Shown here piece after piece: positions 45,824 to 55,822 of a stretch of 64,000 bases of DNA. Each line of letters starts with the position of its first letter. Position 1 is the first letter of the stretch. A program made the translations under genes and the position numbers. The notes beneath the pieces are model-generated. The model was not told the origin of the DNA and ran no database searches. It saw only the letters and a program-made list of their open reading frames with translations. The stretch lies in NCBI RefSeq assembly GCF_014284125.1, contig NZ_JACOFX010000010.1, positions 124,001 to 188,000 on the forward strand. Reading direction: 5' to 3'. This stretch comes from Undibacterium umbellatum. Lineage in GTDB: Bacteria; Pseudomonadota; Gammaproteobacteria; Burkholderiales; Burkholderiaceae_D.

Positions 45824-46522
45824 TCAGGCGCGCAGACGGTGGATGTGGCGGGCGAGTTGTATGACGGATTTTACTTTGACGTCGGCACAGGCGGCAGCTC
45901 TTTTACGCTGATGGGCAGGAGTATACCCTGTGACCCAGGCGGTGCGCAGACCTTCTTGCTTTGCTGCAAGTAAATTCTCTACACTATCTTCCACCAGTAT
46001 GCAGTCTCTTGCCTGCTTGCCATAAGTCGCCAGCAACTTGCGCAGATAAGGGCGCGACGGCTTAGGCTGCAATTGACCATGCACACGCATGGCCTCCACC
46101 GGGATATGCGCATCGAAATGCTTGTGCAAACCCATATGCCTGAGTACCCGGCCTGAGTACACGCGCGGTGCATTGGTCAGCAGAATCTTTTTACCAGGCA
46201 AACGGCGCAACAGCTTTTTCAAACCGCGCTCATGCCGGATCATGCTGCTAAGGTCATCGAAATGATGGACCTCGTGCAAAAATTCATCTGCCCTGACGCC
46301 ATGATGCCTGACCATGCCCAGCATGGTGACGCCATAACGGGCATAGTATTGCTGGCGTATGGCATTCACACTTTCAGCATCTGCAGGCTGACCGCCTTGC
46401 CCAAGTACACGCGCCAGGAAAGCATTCATGTTCTGGCTGATGACTGGGAAAATCGCATGTGAAGCATTGTGCAGCGTATTGTCCAGGTCAAACAGCCACA
46501 AGGGCTCGGAGCGTCTACGCAT
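45824..46522 (-). CDS. pyrimidine 5'-nucleotidase-type HAD hydrolase
   Basis: The 232-residue HAD phosphatase opens WLFDLDNTLHNASHAIFP (motif I, DxDxT), has KILLTNAPRVYSGRVL (motif II), a lysine in QPKPSRPYLRKLL, and VEDSVENLLAAKQ (motif IV). The cap matches Sdt1-like pyrimidine nucleotidases. It stands between argB and slmA on the same strand (33 bases after argB), the usual location of this subfamily. Confidence 0.9.
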   Translation of the reverse strand: MRRRSEPLWLFDLDNTLHNASHAIFPVISQNMNAFLARVLGQGGQPADAESVNAIRQQYYARYGVTMLGMVRHHGVRADEFLHEVHHFDDLSSMIRHERGLKKLLRRLPGKKILLTNAPRVYSGRVLRHMGLHKHFDAHIPVEAMRVHGQLQPKPSRPYLRKLLATYGKQARDCILVEDSVENLLAAKQEGLRTAWVTGYTPAHQRKRAAACADVKVKSVIQLARHIHRLRA

Positions 46523-46555
46523 GAGGCAGGCGCTCCACCAACTGATATTGATTCA

Positions 46556-47488
46556 TCAATGGCTGCGTATCATGGTACCGAAGGCTTGTTCGGTCAGCAC
46601 TTCCAGCAACAGCGAATGTTCGATGCGGCCATCAATGATATGCACGGTGTTCACACCGGACTTGGCAGCGTCGAGTGCTGACGAAATCTTGGGCAGCATG
46701 CCACCAGAGATGGTGCCGTCGGCAAACATCTCATCAATTTCACGCGCTGACAAGTCGGTCACCAGATTACCCTGCTTGTCGAGCACGCCAGGGATATTGG
46801 TCATCATGATGAGCTTTTCTGCTTTGAGGATTTCGGCAATTTTGCCAGCGACCAGATCCGCATTGATGTTGTAAGCCTGACCATCTTCGCCAAAACCGAT
46901 AGGGGAAATGATAGGGATAAAGGCATCATCCTGCAGCGCTTTGACAACAGCGGGGTTGATTGCATCTATTTCACCAACATAACCGATGTCAAGCATAGCG
47001 CCCGGATTCTCGCGGTCAGGCATCATCATCTTGCGGGCGCGGATCAAGCCGCCGTCCTTCCCGGTCAGACCTACTGCCTGGCCACCGTAGTGGTTAATCA
47101 GCATGACGATATCTTGCTGCACTTCACCACCGAGCACCCATTCAACGACTTCCATGGTTTCTTCATCTGTGATACGCATACCCTGGATGAAAGTCCCCTG
47201 CTTGCCCATTTTTTTGAGCGCATTATCAATTTGCGGGCCACCACCATGAACCACGACCGGATTCATGCCGACCAGCTTGAGCAAAATGACATCGCGGGCA
47301 AAGCCATGTTTCAGGCGTTCTTCTGTCATGGCATTGCCACCGTATTTGACAACGATGGTTTTGCCATGGAATTTACGGATATAAGGCAGGGCTTCCGCCA
47401 GAATTTCCGCCTTGATCGCGGGCTCTACACCTGCCAGTCGATCTTCGTGTGCAGAGGTTTCTGCCGGGTTAGCATTCAAATCGCTCAT
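46556..47488 (-). CDS. argB: acetylglutamate kinase
   Basis: The 310-residue enzyme phosphorylates N-acetylglutamate, the second step of arginine synthesis. Conserved stretches are [23 protein letters not shown], the [14 protein letters not shown] loop, [32 protein letters not shown] and [11 protein letters not shown]. Length is slightly over the family average because of an N-terminal arm, as found in arginine-sensitive hexameric forms. Confidence 0.97.
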   Translation of the reverse strand: MSDLNANPAETSAHEDRLAGVEPAIKAEILAEALPYIRKFHGKTIVVKYGGNAMTEERLKHGFARDVILLKLVGMNPVVVHGGGPQIDNALKKMGKQGTFIQGMRITDEETMEVVEWVLGGEVQQDIVMLINHYGGQAVGLTGKDGGLIRARKMMMPDRENPGAMLDIGYVGEIDAINPAVVKALQDDAFIPIISPIGFGEDGQAYNINADLVAGKIAEILKAEKLIMMTNIPGVLDKQGNLVTDLSAREIDEMFADGTISGGMLPKISSALDAAKSGVNTVHIIDGRIEHSLLLEVLTEQAFGTMIRSH

Positions 47489-47586
47489 AATGACGGTATC
47501 CTGAAGGTATCATAGTGGGTTGTTTCATCAACCCTGAATTTTACAGGATTTGCGGCGAAAGCTTTCCCAATTCAGTCACGAGACTT

Positions 47587-48171
47587 ATGACATCGATCCC
47601 AGATTTACATCAGCAACTAGAAAACCTGCGTCCAGGCTTGTATCGGTTTGCACAATTGCAACTACGCAATGAGTGCGCGGCAGAAGATGCAGTGCAGGAA
47701 ACCTTGTTGGCGGTACTGGAAAAGCCAGACAGCTTTGCGGGCAATTCTTCTCTGCGTACTTACGTGACAGGCATTTTGAAGTTCAAGATCATCGATCACC
47801 TGCGTTCACTGAAAAAAGAAAAGCAGCTGGAGATCAAGGATGACGAGTCAGAAGACGATTTGATAGACAGTTTATTTAATGCTAACGGCCATGTGATAGG
47901 CACGGCCACTGCCTGGGGTGCTCCTGAAGCGACACTGCAGCAAAAAGATTTTTTTCGGGTGCTGGAAATCTGCCTGGAAAACCTGCCCGCCAAAACTGCG
48001 CGTGTATTCATGATGCGAGAGTGGCTGGAACTGGAGACAGAAGAAATTTGTAAGGAATTGGAATTGAGTACGTCTAATCTGTGGGTAGTCCTCTATCGTG
48101 CGCGGTTACGCCTGCGTGAATGCCTGGACCTGAACTGGTTTGGCAAGGTGTCGTCAGGAGAAAAAATATGA
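47587..48171 (+). CDS. ECF-type RNA polymerase sigma factor
   Basis: The 194-residue protein from ATG 47587 has region 2 (AAEDAVQETLLAVLEKPDSFAG, YVTGILKFKIIDHLRSLKKEK) and region 4 (LPAKTARVFMMREWLELETEEICKELELSTSNLWVVLYRARLRLRECL), with no region 1 or 3. An anti-sigma factor with a zinc-binding motif overlaps its stop codon by four bases, so this should be an extracytoplasmic-function sigma held inactive by its neighbour. The inducing signal is unknown. Confidence 0.93.
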   Translation: MTSIPDLHQQLENLRPGLYRFAQLQLRNECAAEDAVQETLLAVLEKPDSFAGNSSLRTYVTGILKFKIIDHLRSLKKEKQLEIKDDESEDDLIDSLFNANGHVIGTATAWGAPEATLQQKDFFRVLEICLENLPAKTARVFMMREWLELETEEICKELELSTSNLWVVLYRARLRLRECLDLNWFGKVSSGEKI

Positions 48172-48398
48172 GTGTCTTTATTGTTTGCAAACAAGCGCAT
48201 CAGCTTATTTCCGAGGGCTTGGACCGTCCGCTCAGCTTATCCGAGCGCACCCAGTTAAAAATGCATTTGGCGATCTGTCGCTCCTGCACCGGCTTTGACG
48301 GACAGATGTCTTTCTTGCGCAAGGCAATGAAAAAAACTGCCAGCGAAGGTTTGCCCGCAGAAGCCGACAATATTGGTCGCGAAGACAGTGTGAAATGA
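48168..48398 (+). CDS. small zinc-binding anti-sigma factor
   Basis: The 76-residue protein has HLAICRSC, the HxxxCxxC core of ZAS anti-sigma domains (near residues 34-41), and a basic C-terminal helix. There is no membrane segment, so it is a soluble anti-sigma, often redox- or metal-responsive in this class. ATGA overlap with the sigma factor gives tight coupling; a second four-base overlap leads into the Cys-rich gene. Confidence 0.85.
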   Translation: MSVFIVCKQAHQLISEGLDRPLSLSERTQLKMHLAICRSCTGFDGQMSFLRKAMKKTASEGLPAEADNIGREDSVK

Positions 48399-48616
48399 GC
48401 GTTTGCCCACGATGCCAGGCTGAATTTACCTGTGCGATGGCGGACAATACCGGACAGGCATGCTGGTGCACTGCCCTGCCACCGATTGCGTTCAAAAAAC
48501 TGCCCGATGGTGAATTGAAGATGGACGCCAGCTGCTTTTGCCCGCATTGCCTGCCACTGTGGAAAGCAGAACGCGAAGCCGAATACCAGCTTAATAATAT
48601 GCCGCCTGCGGCCTAG
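48395..48616 (+). CDS. cysteine-rich CWC-type small protein
   Basis: The 73-residue protein has eight cysteines, starting MSVCPRCQAEFTC and continuing QACWCTALP, the pattern of the cysteine-rich CWC family; a second CxxC (CFCPHC) lies near residue 50. It probably binds metal. It overlaps the anti-sigma gene by four bases, so sigma, anti-sigma and this protein are one transcript. The function of CWC proteins is unknown. Confidence 0.85.
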   Translation: MSVCPRCQAEFTCAMADNTGQACWCTALPPIAFKKLPDGELKMDASCFCPHCLPLWKAEREAEYQLNNMPPAA

Positions 48617-48683
48617 ATCACACGTCCGCAACACCAGTTTGACAATTCAGTTACCATAGACTTTTTAAATCACGGTTTTCAGC

Positions 48684-49391
48684 ATGTCGAACGATACGCC
48701 CCTTGCTTATAAAGCTGTCAATATCCCCGTCTCTCAGCGCATACGTGAACGCATCACGGCCAGCAAGACGCGTTTTCACGCCAATGACAATATCGCCCGT
48801 TTCATAGAAGCTGGCGAAATGGATGAATTGCAGGCTGAAGTAGAAGAAAAACTGCGTGCCGTGCTGGAAAGCCTGGTGATAGATACCGAAAGTGACCACA
48901 ACACTCAGGATACTGGCCGCCGCGTCGCCAAGATGTTTATACAGGAAGTATTCAAGGGCCGTTATGTGCCCATGCCTCCGGTCACCGAATTTCCGAATGC
49001 CTCGCATTTGAATGAATTGATGATCATAGGCCCGATCACGGTGCGCAGTGCCTGTTCACATCACCTGTGCCCCATCATTGGCAAGGTCTGGATAGGTGTG
49101 ATGCCGAACGAACATTCCAACCTGATCGGCCTGTCGAAATATGCGCGTATTGCTGAGTGGGTCATGAGTCGCCCACAGATACAGGAAGAAGCGGTAGTAC
49201 AACTGGCGGATACCCTGCAAGAAAAAATGCAGCCAGATGGTTTGGCCGTGGTCATGGAAGCAGACCATTTTTGCATGCATTGGCGTGGTGTGAAAGACAT
49301 GGAAACGGCCATGATTAATAGTGTGATGCACGGCTCCTTCCTGAAAGATGCGAACCTGCGCCGTGAATTTTTATCCCTGATCAAACGCTAA
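48684..49391 (+). CDS. folE: GTP cyclohydrolase I
   Basis: The 235-residue type I enzyme opens the GTP ring to make dihydroneopterin triphosphate for folate. The zinc and active-site region reads TVRSACSHHLCPIIGKVWIGVMP, followed by NLIGLSKYARIAEW and the late DHFCMHWRGV with the third zinc ligand. The N-terminal extension is like that of larger bacterial FolE proteins. A BLUF-domain gene follows 12 bases downstream. Confidence 0.96.
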   Translation: MSNDTPLAYKAVNIPVSQRIRERITASKTRFHANDNIARFIEAGEMDELQAEVEEKLRAVLESLVIDTESDHNTQDTGRRVAKMFIQEVFKGRYVPMPPVTEFPNASHLNELMIIGPITVRSACSHHLCPIIGKVWIGVMPNEHSNLIGLSKYARIAEWVMSRPQIQEEAVVQLADTLQEKMQPDGLAVVMEADHFCMHWRGVKDMETAMINSVMHGSFLKDANLRREFLSLIKR

Positions 49392-49403
49392 CCAGGATTT
49401 ATC

Positions 49404-49829
49404 ATGCTAGTACGCTTACTTTACGCCAGCCGCGTCGTGGATGAAAAAATGTGCGATGTCGTGCAATCCATCGTCAGCCAGTCACGTCAACATAATCCGC
49501 AACACGGGATCACGGGTGTGCTTTGCCATAGCGACCAGGTATTCATGCAAGTGCTGGAAGGTGGCCGGGAAGCCGTCAACACCCTGTACAGCCATATCCT
49601 GCGCGACGCCCGCCATACCGATGTGATCCTGCTTGATTATGAAGAGATCCTGGAACGCCGCTATGCAGGCTGGACCATGGGCCAGGCAAACATGGGCAAG
49701 ATCAATCCTTCGATTTTGCTCAAGTATTCGCCTTTGCCTGTGCTGGACCCGCACCGCATGTCAGGGAAGATCTTGCTGGCCCTGATTGATGAATTGATGG
49801 CGACCGCATCCATAGTCGGGCGCACCTGA
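49404..49829 (+). CDS. BLUF-domain blue-light sensor
   Basis: The 141-residue protein is a lone BLUF domain. Tyr in LLYAS (residue 7), Asn in QHNPQHGITG, Gln in VFMQVLEGG, the RHTDVILL segment and Trp/Met in GWTMGQ match the FAD-binding and light-switch residues of BLUF photoreceptors. No output domain is fused, so it must act through a partner. It lies 12 bases after folE and probably shares its transcript. Confidence 0.9.
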   Translation: MLVRLLYASRVVDEKMCDVVQSIVSQSRQHNPQHGITGVLCHSDQVFMQVLEGGREAVNTLYSHILRDARHTDVILLDYEEILERRYAGWTMGQANMGKINPSILLKYSPLPVLDPHRMSGKILLALIDELMATASIVGRT

Positions 49830-50004
49830 GAACCTGAGCCACTAGTGGACTCTGGGTATAAAGGAAGATTATTTGGTGGCGTGCTTAACATTTGAGCGCA
49901 ATTTCCGCGTTGACATGCCTTCAACGACGTTGCAATTTATTTCGTCTGTTGTGGGCGTCTAGGGCTTGTTGCAGTTTCCTATATCCGACAGACTGCGAGT
50001 AAAT

Positions 50005-50568
50005 CTAAAGTACTGGCGCCGCCGCCTGCATTAATTCGGCCGCCTGGAAACCAAACATATTGGCAATCGCGGGGCCTGGGAAACTCTCCATATCCTGATT
50101 GTATTGCACTGCGCAGTCGTTGTAAGCTTGGCGTGCATGGGCAATCTTGTTTTCTGCATCGTTCAACTCTTCCGTTAATCTCAGCATAGCAGGAGAGCTT
50201 TGCAATTCTGCACAAGATTCTGCAATGGCAAACATCCTGCCCATCGCCACAGTTAATCTGTCTTCAGCAGCCGACAGATGCAGTATTGCAATGCCAGCAA
50301 GGGGATGGCTAGCAGTGAGGGCATTTGCCTCGACCGCCTCATTGAGTGCTGCAATGACTGCCTCCAGTGCTTCCCTTTCTTGCTTGATATAACTCTGGGC
50401 AATCTCAACCAGGTTGGGTATCAGTACATAGCGACGCTTGAACTGCGCATCAATTTGTGTATAAGCAGTTTTGATGCGCTTGCGCGCGTTCAGTAAACGC
50501 TTGTGTACACCCAGGACCCAGAATGAAAATAGTGTGACGATGACCGATAAAACGATCATTGCAATCAT
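50005..50568 (-). CDS. LemA family protein
   Basis: The 187-residue protein has one N-terminal membrane helix (MIAMIVLSVIVTLFSFWVLG), then LLNARKRIKTAYTQIDAQFKRRYVLIPNLVEIAQSY, the conserved LemA helix region, and a long coiled-coil. The role is uncertain; family members sit in the membrane with an exposed helical bundle. It is monocistronic, running toward the BLUF gene. The 49830-50004 gap shows no gene or clear element. Confidence 0.88.
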   Translation of the reverse strand: MIAMIVLSVIVTLFSFWVLGVHKRLLNARKRIKTAYTQIDAQFKRRYVLIPNLVEIAQSYIKQEREALEAVIAALNEAVEANALTASHPLAGIAILHLSAAEDRLTVAMGRMFAIAESCAELQSSPAMLRLTEELNDAENKIAHARQAYNDCAVQYNQDMESFPGPAIANMFGFQAAELMQAAAPVL

Positions 50569-50614
50569 GTTTTCTCCAGAAAGAACAAGACCGGCTTATG
50601 CCGGTCAAAATGGT

Positions 50615-51866
<1,252 letters not shown>

Positions 51867-51910
51867 TTAGTCTGATTGCGTCAGATTATACGGCAGGCGA
51901 GGCATTAGTG

Positions 51911-52070
51911 GACTGTAACAGTGAAAGCAGAGTGCCTGTCACGTGCGCACCGACCATGGCTGCGTTGCAAATGCTCGCGATAGTCCCACTATCGCTGTGC
52001 ATGCTTCTGTCCTTGCCTTGCCCTAGTCGTCGGGCACGCGCCCTTCACTTCAGCTTTCACTATTCCAGTC
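51911..52070. repeat. 160-bp element with imperfect 18-bp terminal inverted repeats (type B)
   Basis: GACTGTAACAGTGAAAGC (51911-51928) matches the reverse complement of 52053-52070 at 16 of 18 positions. The centre contains GCGATAGTCCCACTATCGC (51977-51995), an 8-3-8 palindrome. It fills most of the gap between yraN and diaA. No protein-coding potential. Its ends differ from those of the type A elements, but the architecture is the same. Confidence 0.6.
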
Positions 52071-52088
52071 CCCTCTCCTGTCATTTCC

Positions 52089-52487
52089 TCAAGCGACGAT
52101 AACATTCTTTAGCCAGTTGATCTCTGCACCATCTATGGCCACCAGGTCAAAGCGACAAGCGGGCTGGGTCTTTTTTGTCAACAGATAGACCTGAGCGGCA
52201 TGCACCATGCGCCTTTGCTTGGCCGGTGTGACGCTGGCAATGGCGCCACCAAACTGCATGGAACTGCGTTTCCTGACTTCAACAAAAACCAGAACCGCAC
52301 CATCCTGCATGATGAGATCAATTTCCCCGCCTTTGCACAGGAAATTCTGTTGTATCAGTTTCAAACCAGCTTTTTGCAAATACACCAGCGCCTGGCTCTC
52401 TGCGTCGTCCCCAGTACGGCGACGACTGGTGCGCTGGTCTGCATCCGCTTTACTATCCTGTAGTTCTAAAGTCTTTGCGAGTCTCAT
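52089..52487 (-). CDS. yraN: UPF0102 (YraN) family protein
   Basis: The 132-residue protein has the restriction-endonuclease-like core GEIDLIMQDGAVLVFVEVRKRSS, where Asp and Glu-x-Lys/Arg resemble the catalytic set, and AQVYLLTKK at the end. Relatives are DNA-binding or nuclease-fold proteins of uncertain role. It is transcribed divergently from rsmI, 58 bases apart. Confidence 0.92.
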   Translation of the reverse strand: MRLAKTLELQDSKADADQRTSRRRTGDDAESQALVYLQKAGLKLIQQNFLCKGGEIDLIMQDGAVLVFVEVRKRSSMQFGGAIASVTPAKQRRMVHAAQVYLLTKKTQPACRFDLVAIDGAEINWLKNVIVA

Positions 52488-52545
52488 TGGCGTACAATCT
52501 CGGCTAATTCATTTGCTTAACTTGCATACTAATAAAGGAACAGGC

Positions 52546-53460
52546 ATGAGCGCCACCGACAACGCACTGTTCACGAGTGCCACTGTGATTGAGGCAGTGA
52601 CCAGGCAAAATTATCCGGCAGCGACATTATATGTAGTCGCCACCCCTATCGGTAATGTTGCCGATATCTCCCTGCGCGCCCTGCATTTGCTGTCGCTGGC
52701 AGATGCCATCGCTTGTGAAGATACCCGCAATACAGCGCAATTGCTATCGCGTTATGGTATCAGCAAACCCCTGATCGCTGCCCATCAGCATAATGAGCGC
52801 GAAGTGGCTGAAAAAATACTGGCCCGTTTGCAAGCTGGCGAGCGCATCGCCCTGGTATCCGATGCAGGCACACCCGGTGTGTCTGACCCTGGTGCCAAGA
52901 TCGTCGATGCTGTCAAACTGGCCGGTATGCCAGTCACGCCCTTGCCGGGCGCGTCAGCCGCCATCAGTGCCTTATCAGCCAGCGGCCTGATCCATGACCG
53001 TTTTTATTTTGTTGGTTTCCTGCCTGCCAAAGCCGGGCAGCGCGACAGCATATTGAGGGAAGTGCAAGCCATCCCTGCCAGCCTGATTTTTTACGAAGCT
53101 CCGCACCGCATCATTGAAGCCGTGGCTGCCATGCGCGCCATCTTTGGCGACACAAGGCGCATCGTGCTGGCACGTGAAGTCAGCAAACTGTTTGAAGAAA
53201 TTCATCGCTGCACCCTGGCTGAGGCTGGAAGCTGGCTGGCCGCTGACAGCCACAGGGAAAAAGGGGAATATGTGGTCCTGATCGAAGCCGCCGCAGCAGT
53301 CGCAGATGAGCAAGAGCTGGAAGCTCGCAGGGTATTGCAGATTTTGCTGGAAGAATGCTCAGTCAAACAGGCAGCAGGCCTTGCCGCACAACTGACAGGG
53401 CAAAAGAAAAATGCCCTGTATCAAATGGCACTGGAAATGAAGCAAGGCGACCAAGAATAA
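52546..53460 (+). CDS. rsmI: 16S rRNA (cytidine-2'-O)-methyltransferase RsmI
   Basis: The 304-residue SAM-dependent tetrapyrrole-methylase-fold enzyme modifies C1402 of 16S rRNA. It has LYVVATPIGNVADISLRAL, CEDTRNTAQLLSRYGI, LVSDAGTPGVSDPGAKIV, FVGFLPAK and YEAPHRIIEAV. ATG 52546 has AAGGAACAGG upstream. Divergent to yraN, as in many proteobacteria. Confidence 0.95.
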   Translation: MSATDNALFTSATVIEAVTRQNYPAATLYVVATPIGNVADISLRALHLLSLADAIACEDTRNTAQLLSRYGISKPLIAAHQHNEREVAEKILARLQAGERIALVSDAGTPGVSDPGAKIVDAVKLAGMPVTPLPGASAAISALSASGLIHDRFYFVGFLPAKAGQRDSILREVQAIPASLIFYEAPHRIIEAVAAMRAIFGDTRRIVLAREVSKLFEEIHRCTLAEAGSWLAADSHREKGEYVVLIEAAAAVADEQELEARRVLQILLEECSVKQAAGLAAQLTGQKKNALYQMALEMKQGDQE

Positions 53461-53464
53461 ATCT

Positions 53465-53564
53465 TAGAACGTGTTTTCGGTCTGTAGCGAGCGCGTGTCA
53501 GCGGGTGAAGAGCAGCGCATGAAGCCCGATCACGCACGCTCAGTATGATCGCAAACACGTTTTA
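53465..53564. repeat. 100-bp element with imperfect 18-bp terminal inverted repeats (type A, copy 2)
   Basis: The left end 53465-53482 matches the reverse complement of the right end 53547-53564 at 15 of 18 positions. TCTGTAGCGAGCG just inside the left end is identical to that in the element at 38717, and the outer TTAGAAC-TG-TT-CG-TC pattern is shared. The right end supplies the stop codon of rlpA (53562-53564). It fills the gap between rsmI and rlpA. Confidence 0.6.
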
Positions 53565-54710
53565 GCGCTGTACTACCAAAGGCTTGCCCACTCCAAGCTC
53601 ACCAGCCTGGGCAATCGCCGCAGTTGCTTCAGTGCGATTGGCAAAAGGACCGCTGACCAGGCGGTACAGACTACCTTGCTGCACGATGTCAAAGCCAAGC
53701 AATTGGCTGGTGGCCCTGCCCTTCAAGTGATTCATGATGGCTTCGGCATTGGCGCGTATTGCATAGGCACCAAATTGTATGTAATAACCCGGGGTCGCTG
53801 CTGAGGCTGCATTCGCAGCGTAATTAGCTGCCACCGTGGTTGCGACTGTTGTCACGGGCTGGGTAAATTTTTCTATTGGTTTGTTTTCCTGGGCGGCCAG
53901 CAATTCTTCCATGCTCATGGTCGCCGTCGGGTTACTGCGCACAATTGGCGCTTCCCTGGCTGGCACTGGGGTGCTGGTTGCCAACACTGGCTCCTGGCGT
54001 ACGGGCTGGATCGGCTGGTTTTTGCGGTTCTCCGCCATTCTTTCTATATCGGCGGGTAATAAACGCTCAACCTCGATCTGGCTGCTGCCCTTGCCGATGA
54101 CATCCAGCTTGAGCGCTGCGGTGTACGACAAATCGATAATGCGACTGGCGTGGAACGGACCGCGGTCATTGACGCGCACTATGATTTGCTTGCCATTGCC
54201 GATATTGGTCACCCTTGCATAGGACGGTATCGGCAAGGTGGGATGCGCTGCAGTGATTTTATACATGTCGTACAGCTCACCGGATGAAGTCTTTTGGCCA
54301 TGGAATTTTTTGCCATACCAACTACCCACACCGCGCTGTATGAAAGGGGTGGTGCTATCTGCTATGGGTGTATAGGTTTTGCCAAATATGACATAGGGCT
54401 TGTTACCCGAGCGCGAATAATTTTCCAGTGTGGGAATGGGGTCTACCGTATTTTCCAGCCCTTCGGGAATGTTTTCTCCGGGACCATCATCCTTGTAGTA
54501 CGCGCCACGGCCAGAATTTGCCTTGGGCAAGGCAGCGGCCTGATTGGCTGAAGATTTATTGCTGGATGACGGGCGTGGACTATCTGCAATAATGATATTT
54601 TGTTTGGGTGCGCTGCCGCAGGCAACCAGCAAAACAGCGCTGGCTGCCTGCAGAGACAGCCGCCAGTATTTAGTCGACTTGGCAATTATGGCTGATACGC
54701 GCAAACTCAT
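53562..54710 (-). CDS. rlpA: septal ring lytic transglycosylase RlpA
   Basis: The 382-residue lipoprotein has a signal with LVAC lipobox near residue 30, a double-psi beta-barrel domain (about 125-215, GVGSWYGKKFHGQKTSSGELYDMYKITAAHPTLP, ARVTNIGNGKQIIVRVNDRGPF), and a C-terminal SPOR domain (about 305-382, YYIQFGAYAIRANAEAIMNHL) that binds denuded glycan at the septum. It overlaps rodA upstream by four bases. The region between is Pro/Gln/Ala-rich linker. Confidence 0.95.
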   Translation of the reverse strand: MSLRVSAIIAKSTKYWRLSLQAASAVLLVACGSAPKQNIIIADSPRPSSSNKSSANQAAALPKANSGRGAYYKDDGPGENIPEGLENTVDPIPTLENYSRSGNKPYVIFGKTYTPIADSTTPFIQRGVGSWYGKKFHGQKTSSGELYDMYKITAAHPTLPIPSYARVTNIGNGKQIIVRVNDRGPFHASRIIDLSYTAALKLDVIGKGSSQIEVERLLPADIERMAENRKNQPIQPVRQEPVLATSTPVPAREAPIVRSNPTATMSMEELLAAQENKPIEKFTQPVTTVATTVAANYAANAASAATPGYYIQFGAYAIRANAEAIMNHLKGRATSQLLGFDIVQQGSLYRLVSGPFANRTEATAAIAQAGELGVGKPLVVQR

Positions 54711-55822
54711 GTCTGCACCAGTTTGCGATTACGCTGTATGCTCATCATGATTCCCAATCCCATTCCTAGTGTCACCAGTGCCGTACCACCATAACTCATG
54801 AACGGCAGGGGTACACCGACTACCGGTACGATACCTATCACCATGCCCATGTTCACAAAAGCATAGGTAAAGAATATCATAGTTATAGAACCAGCCATCA
54901 AACGTGCAAACAGGGTCGGTGCATTGGCGGCGATCATCAGGCAGCGCAAGATCAGTAAAAAGTACAGACTGACCAGGATCACATTGCCGACAAAACCAAA
55001 TTCCTCAGAGAAAACAGCAAAGATAAAATCTGTCGTGTGTTCCGGAATAAATTCCAGATGGGACTGCGTCCCTTTCAAGTAACCCTTGCCATGCAAGCCA
55101 CCAGAGCCGACAGCAATGGTGGATTGTATGATGTGAAAGCCCTTGCCCAGGGGATCGCGGTTCGGGTCGAGCATGGTCAATACCCTGTCCCGCTGGTAAT
55201 CATGCAACATTGGCCAGACCACAGTAGGGATAAGAACGACGGCGGCTACGCCCAGGGAAATCAAAAATTTCCACGACAAGCCAGCCAAAAATACCACGGT
55301 AAAGCCCGCCGCCACGACCAGCATGGCAGTACCCAGATCTGGCTGCTTGGCGATCAAAGCCACGGGAATACCCAGTATTACTGCGCCGATGACAAAGTCG
55401 CGCCAGCGCAAGGCACCTTCACGCTTTTGAAAATACCAGGCCAGCATGAGCGGTGTAGCAATCTTCATCATCTCTGATGGCTGCATGTCTATGCCCACAT
55501 GCAACCAGCGACGTGAACCTTTTTTGACCAGGCCAAATACAGCCACCGCGATCAGCAAGGCCACACCAAAAGTATATATGGGTATCGCAAAACGCATCAA
55601 GGTCTGTGGCGGAACATTCGCCATCACCCACATGATGAAGAAAGACACCAGGATATTTCTGACATGGTTTTCGACGCGGCCAGGGAAATCCATGCCTGCC
55701 GAATACATGGTCATGATGCCGATCGACATGATAAGAAAAACCAGTATCGCCAGGGCTGCATCAAATACAAAAACATGCGAGCGGATGAAATGCCAGTTAA
55801 TGCCATTTTTTTGCATATTCAA
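54707..55822 (-). CDS. rodA: peptidoglycan polymerase RodA
   Basis: The 371-residue SEDS-family glycosyltransferase has about ten hydrophobic helices and the motifs GIMTMYSAG, PSEMMKIATPLMLAWYF, KQPDLGTAML and VGVPLPFMSYGGTAL. It works with PBP2 in lateral wall growth. It overlaps mrdA and rlpA by four bases each. Confidence 0.95.
   Translation of the reverse strand: MNMQKNGINWHFIRSHVFVFDAALAILVFLIMSIGIMTMYSAGMDFPGRVENHVRNILVSFFIMWVMANVPPQTLMRFAIPIYTFGVALLIAVAVFGLVKKGSRRWLHVGIDMQPSEMMKIATPLMLAWYFQKREGALRWRDFVIGAVILGIPVALIAKQPDLGTAMLVVAAGFTVVFLAGLSWKFLISLGVAAVVLIPTVVWPMLHDYQRDRVLTMLDPNRDPLGKGFHIIQSTIAVGSGGLHGKGYLKGTQSHLEFIPEHTTDFIFAVFSEEFGFVGNVILVSLYFLLILRCLMIAANAPTLFARLMAGSITMIFFTYAFVNMGMVIGIVPVVGVPLPFMSYGGTALVTLGMGLGIMMSIQRNRKLVQT

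Noticed and set aside
49830..50004. Possible repeat element between the BLUF and LemA genes
   Set aside because: No matching end repeats or shared core with the type A or B elements could be found by eye.
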